DNA from: Syntrophosphaera sp035450685
Lineage (GTDB): Bacteria; Cloacimonadota; Cloacimonadia; Cloacimonadales; Cloacimonadaceae
Assembly (NCBI GenBank): GCA_035450685.1
Contig: DAOTNF010000022.1
Span: forward strand, 1-42,973
Length of the DNA stretch: 42,973 nucleotides
Reading direction: 5' to 3'
Below the pieces are notes generated by a model. That model had not been told where the DNA came from. It saw only the letters and a program-made list of their open reading frames with translations, and did no database searches. The translations under genes and the position numbers were made by a program. This document shows positions 42,600-42,973 of the stretch, piece after piece (the first letter of the stretch is position 1; each line of letters opens with the position of its first letter).

Positions 42600-42973
42600 T
42601 CAAGCGGTTCACACATATTTACGCGGATAATATAAGGGCTGCCGAAGTCTGTTCGGCAGAGGCAACGGAGTTGCCTGTTTGGAAGAGACCTCCGGTCTCT
42701 GTGGCAAACGGACTTTGCCACCCCTGGGCAATGGATCACGGCTCTTAGGCCGTGATGACATGGTTTGGGGTCTGGTGGGGTCTGTTTTTGGACTGGGTGG
42801 TAGTTCTAATCGGCGCTATGCAAGCGCCGGTACAGTACAGGCGGTCGCTGAACCGCCTTGTTCCATCATTCCACCTTTCCACGGGTATTTCCAAAAGACT
42901 GGATCCCGGGTCAAGCAAGCTTGCCCGGGATGACACGGTATATAGCCTGATGGTTCTTGTTTCGGGGGAACCT
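42600..42973 (-). repeat. Composite repeat cluster at the window end (inverted)
   Basis: Along the plus strand: 'GCGGTTCACA...ACGCGGATAA' words, four-hairpin module copy 5, a TCACGGC/GCCGTGA hairpin (42735-42754), hairpins GGCGCT/AGCGCC (42812-42828) and AGGCGGT/ACCGCCT (42839-42858), a CCACCTTTCCAC tract, and a CCCGGG module whose end matches 165-217 inverted over about 50 bases. The window ends inside the element. Confidence 0.85.
42639..42720 (-). repeat. Four-hairpin module, copy 5 (inverted)
   Basis: All four stems are identical to copy 1; only the unpaired spacer between stems 2 and 3 differs. Confidence 0.9.

Noticed and set aside
42370..42630. 86-codon frame between beta-helix gene and repeat
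   Set aside because: No ribosome site, no recognisable pattern, and it runs into the repeat cluster.

Overview
The window is 42,973 bases of a bacterial chromosome with moderately high GC. Several features suggest an anaerobic, Gram-negative (diderm) fermenter of the Fibrobacteres-Chlorobi-Bacteroidetes side of the tree, most like Candidatus Cloacimonadota. These are lpxK (lipid A), secreted proteins with a C-terminal 'NYPNPFNPSTTI'-type sorting domain, a PPi-type phosphofructokinase, an NADP-type glutamate dehydrogenase, and a TM1266-like hydrogenase-associated regulator. The taxon is inferred from gene content and style, not from a marker-gene search.

Layout. 1-545: composite intergenic repeat. 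652-3597: small ACT-like regulator (+), then a glycosyltransferase and dnaX (-). 3767-6389: PPi-phosphofructokinase and gdhA (+), closed by a clear terminator. 6671-13650: a surface block with a nuclease-fold lipoprotein (-), a C25 (gingipain-like) protein and a second secreted protein (+), separated by repeat clusters. 13780-19147: a very large PEP/pyruvate-binding protein and a long GAPDH (+), terminator. 19222-21426: response regulator, FemAB-like transferase, ddl operon (-). 21647-23641: cold-shock protein and YgiQ radical SAM protein (+). 23706-24445: a second full composite repeat, inverted. 24465-25056: small ORFs and tRNA-Pro(GGG) (-). 25207-33800: a tightly packed (+) run of ABC-F ATPase, HgdB-like protein, mnmA, UvrC-like protein, purC, response regulator, lpxK and an SLC13-type transporter. 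33764-39443: heat-shock operon hrcA-grpE-dnaK-dnaJ-rsmE (-) behind one good and one half-degenerate CIRCE. 40072-42131: a beta-helix surface protein whose sorting domain has been deleted. 42600-42973: another repeat cluster.

How the genes work together. PPi-phosphofructokinase, GAPDH and the PPDK-like protein fit a PPi-economising sugar and pyruvate metabolism, and gdhA links it to amino-acid fermentation. ddl, the FemAB-like protein and lpxK serve the envelope. hrcA to rsmE is a chaperone operon under HrcA control.

Most notable signals: (1) a modular interspersed repeat with two full inverted copies and an 81-82 bp module of four successive hairpins present five times, with paired arm changes that keep base pairing; (2) an MnmA that lacks the usual second catalytic cysteine, translationally coupled to an orphan HgdB-like three-cysteine protein; (3) a UvrC N-terminal-half homologue that keeps the cysteine motif and UVR segment but has lost most GIY-YIG catalytic residues; (4) a PPDK-like protein with about 860 extra N-terminal residues and no C-terminal barrel; (5) a C25 protein with Trp in place of the catalytic His.
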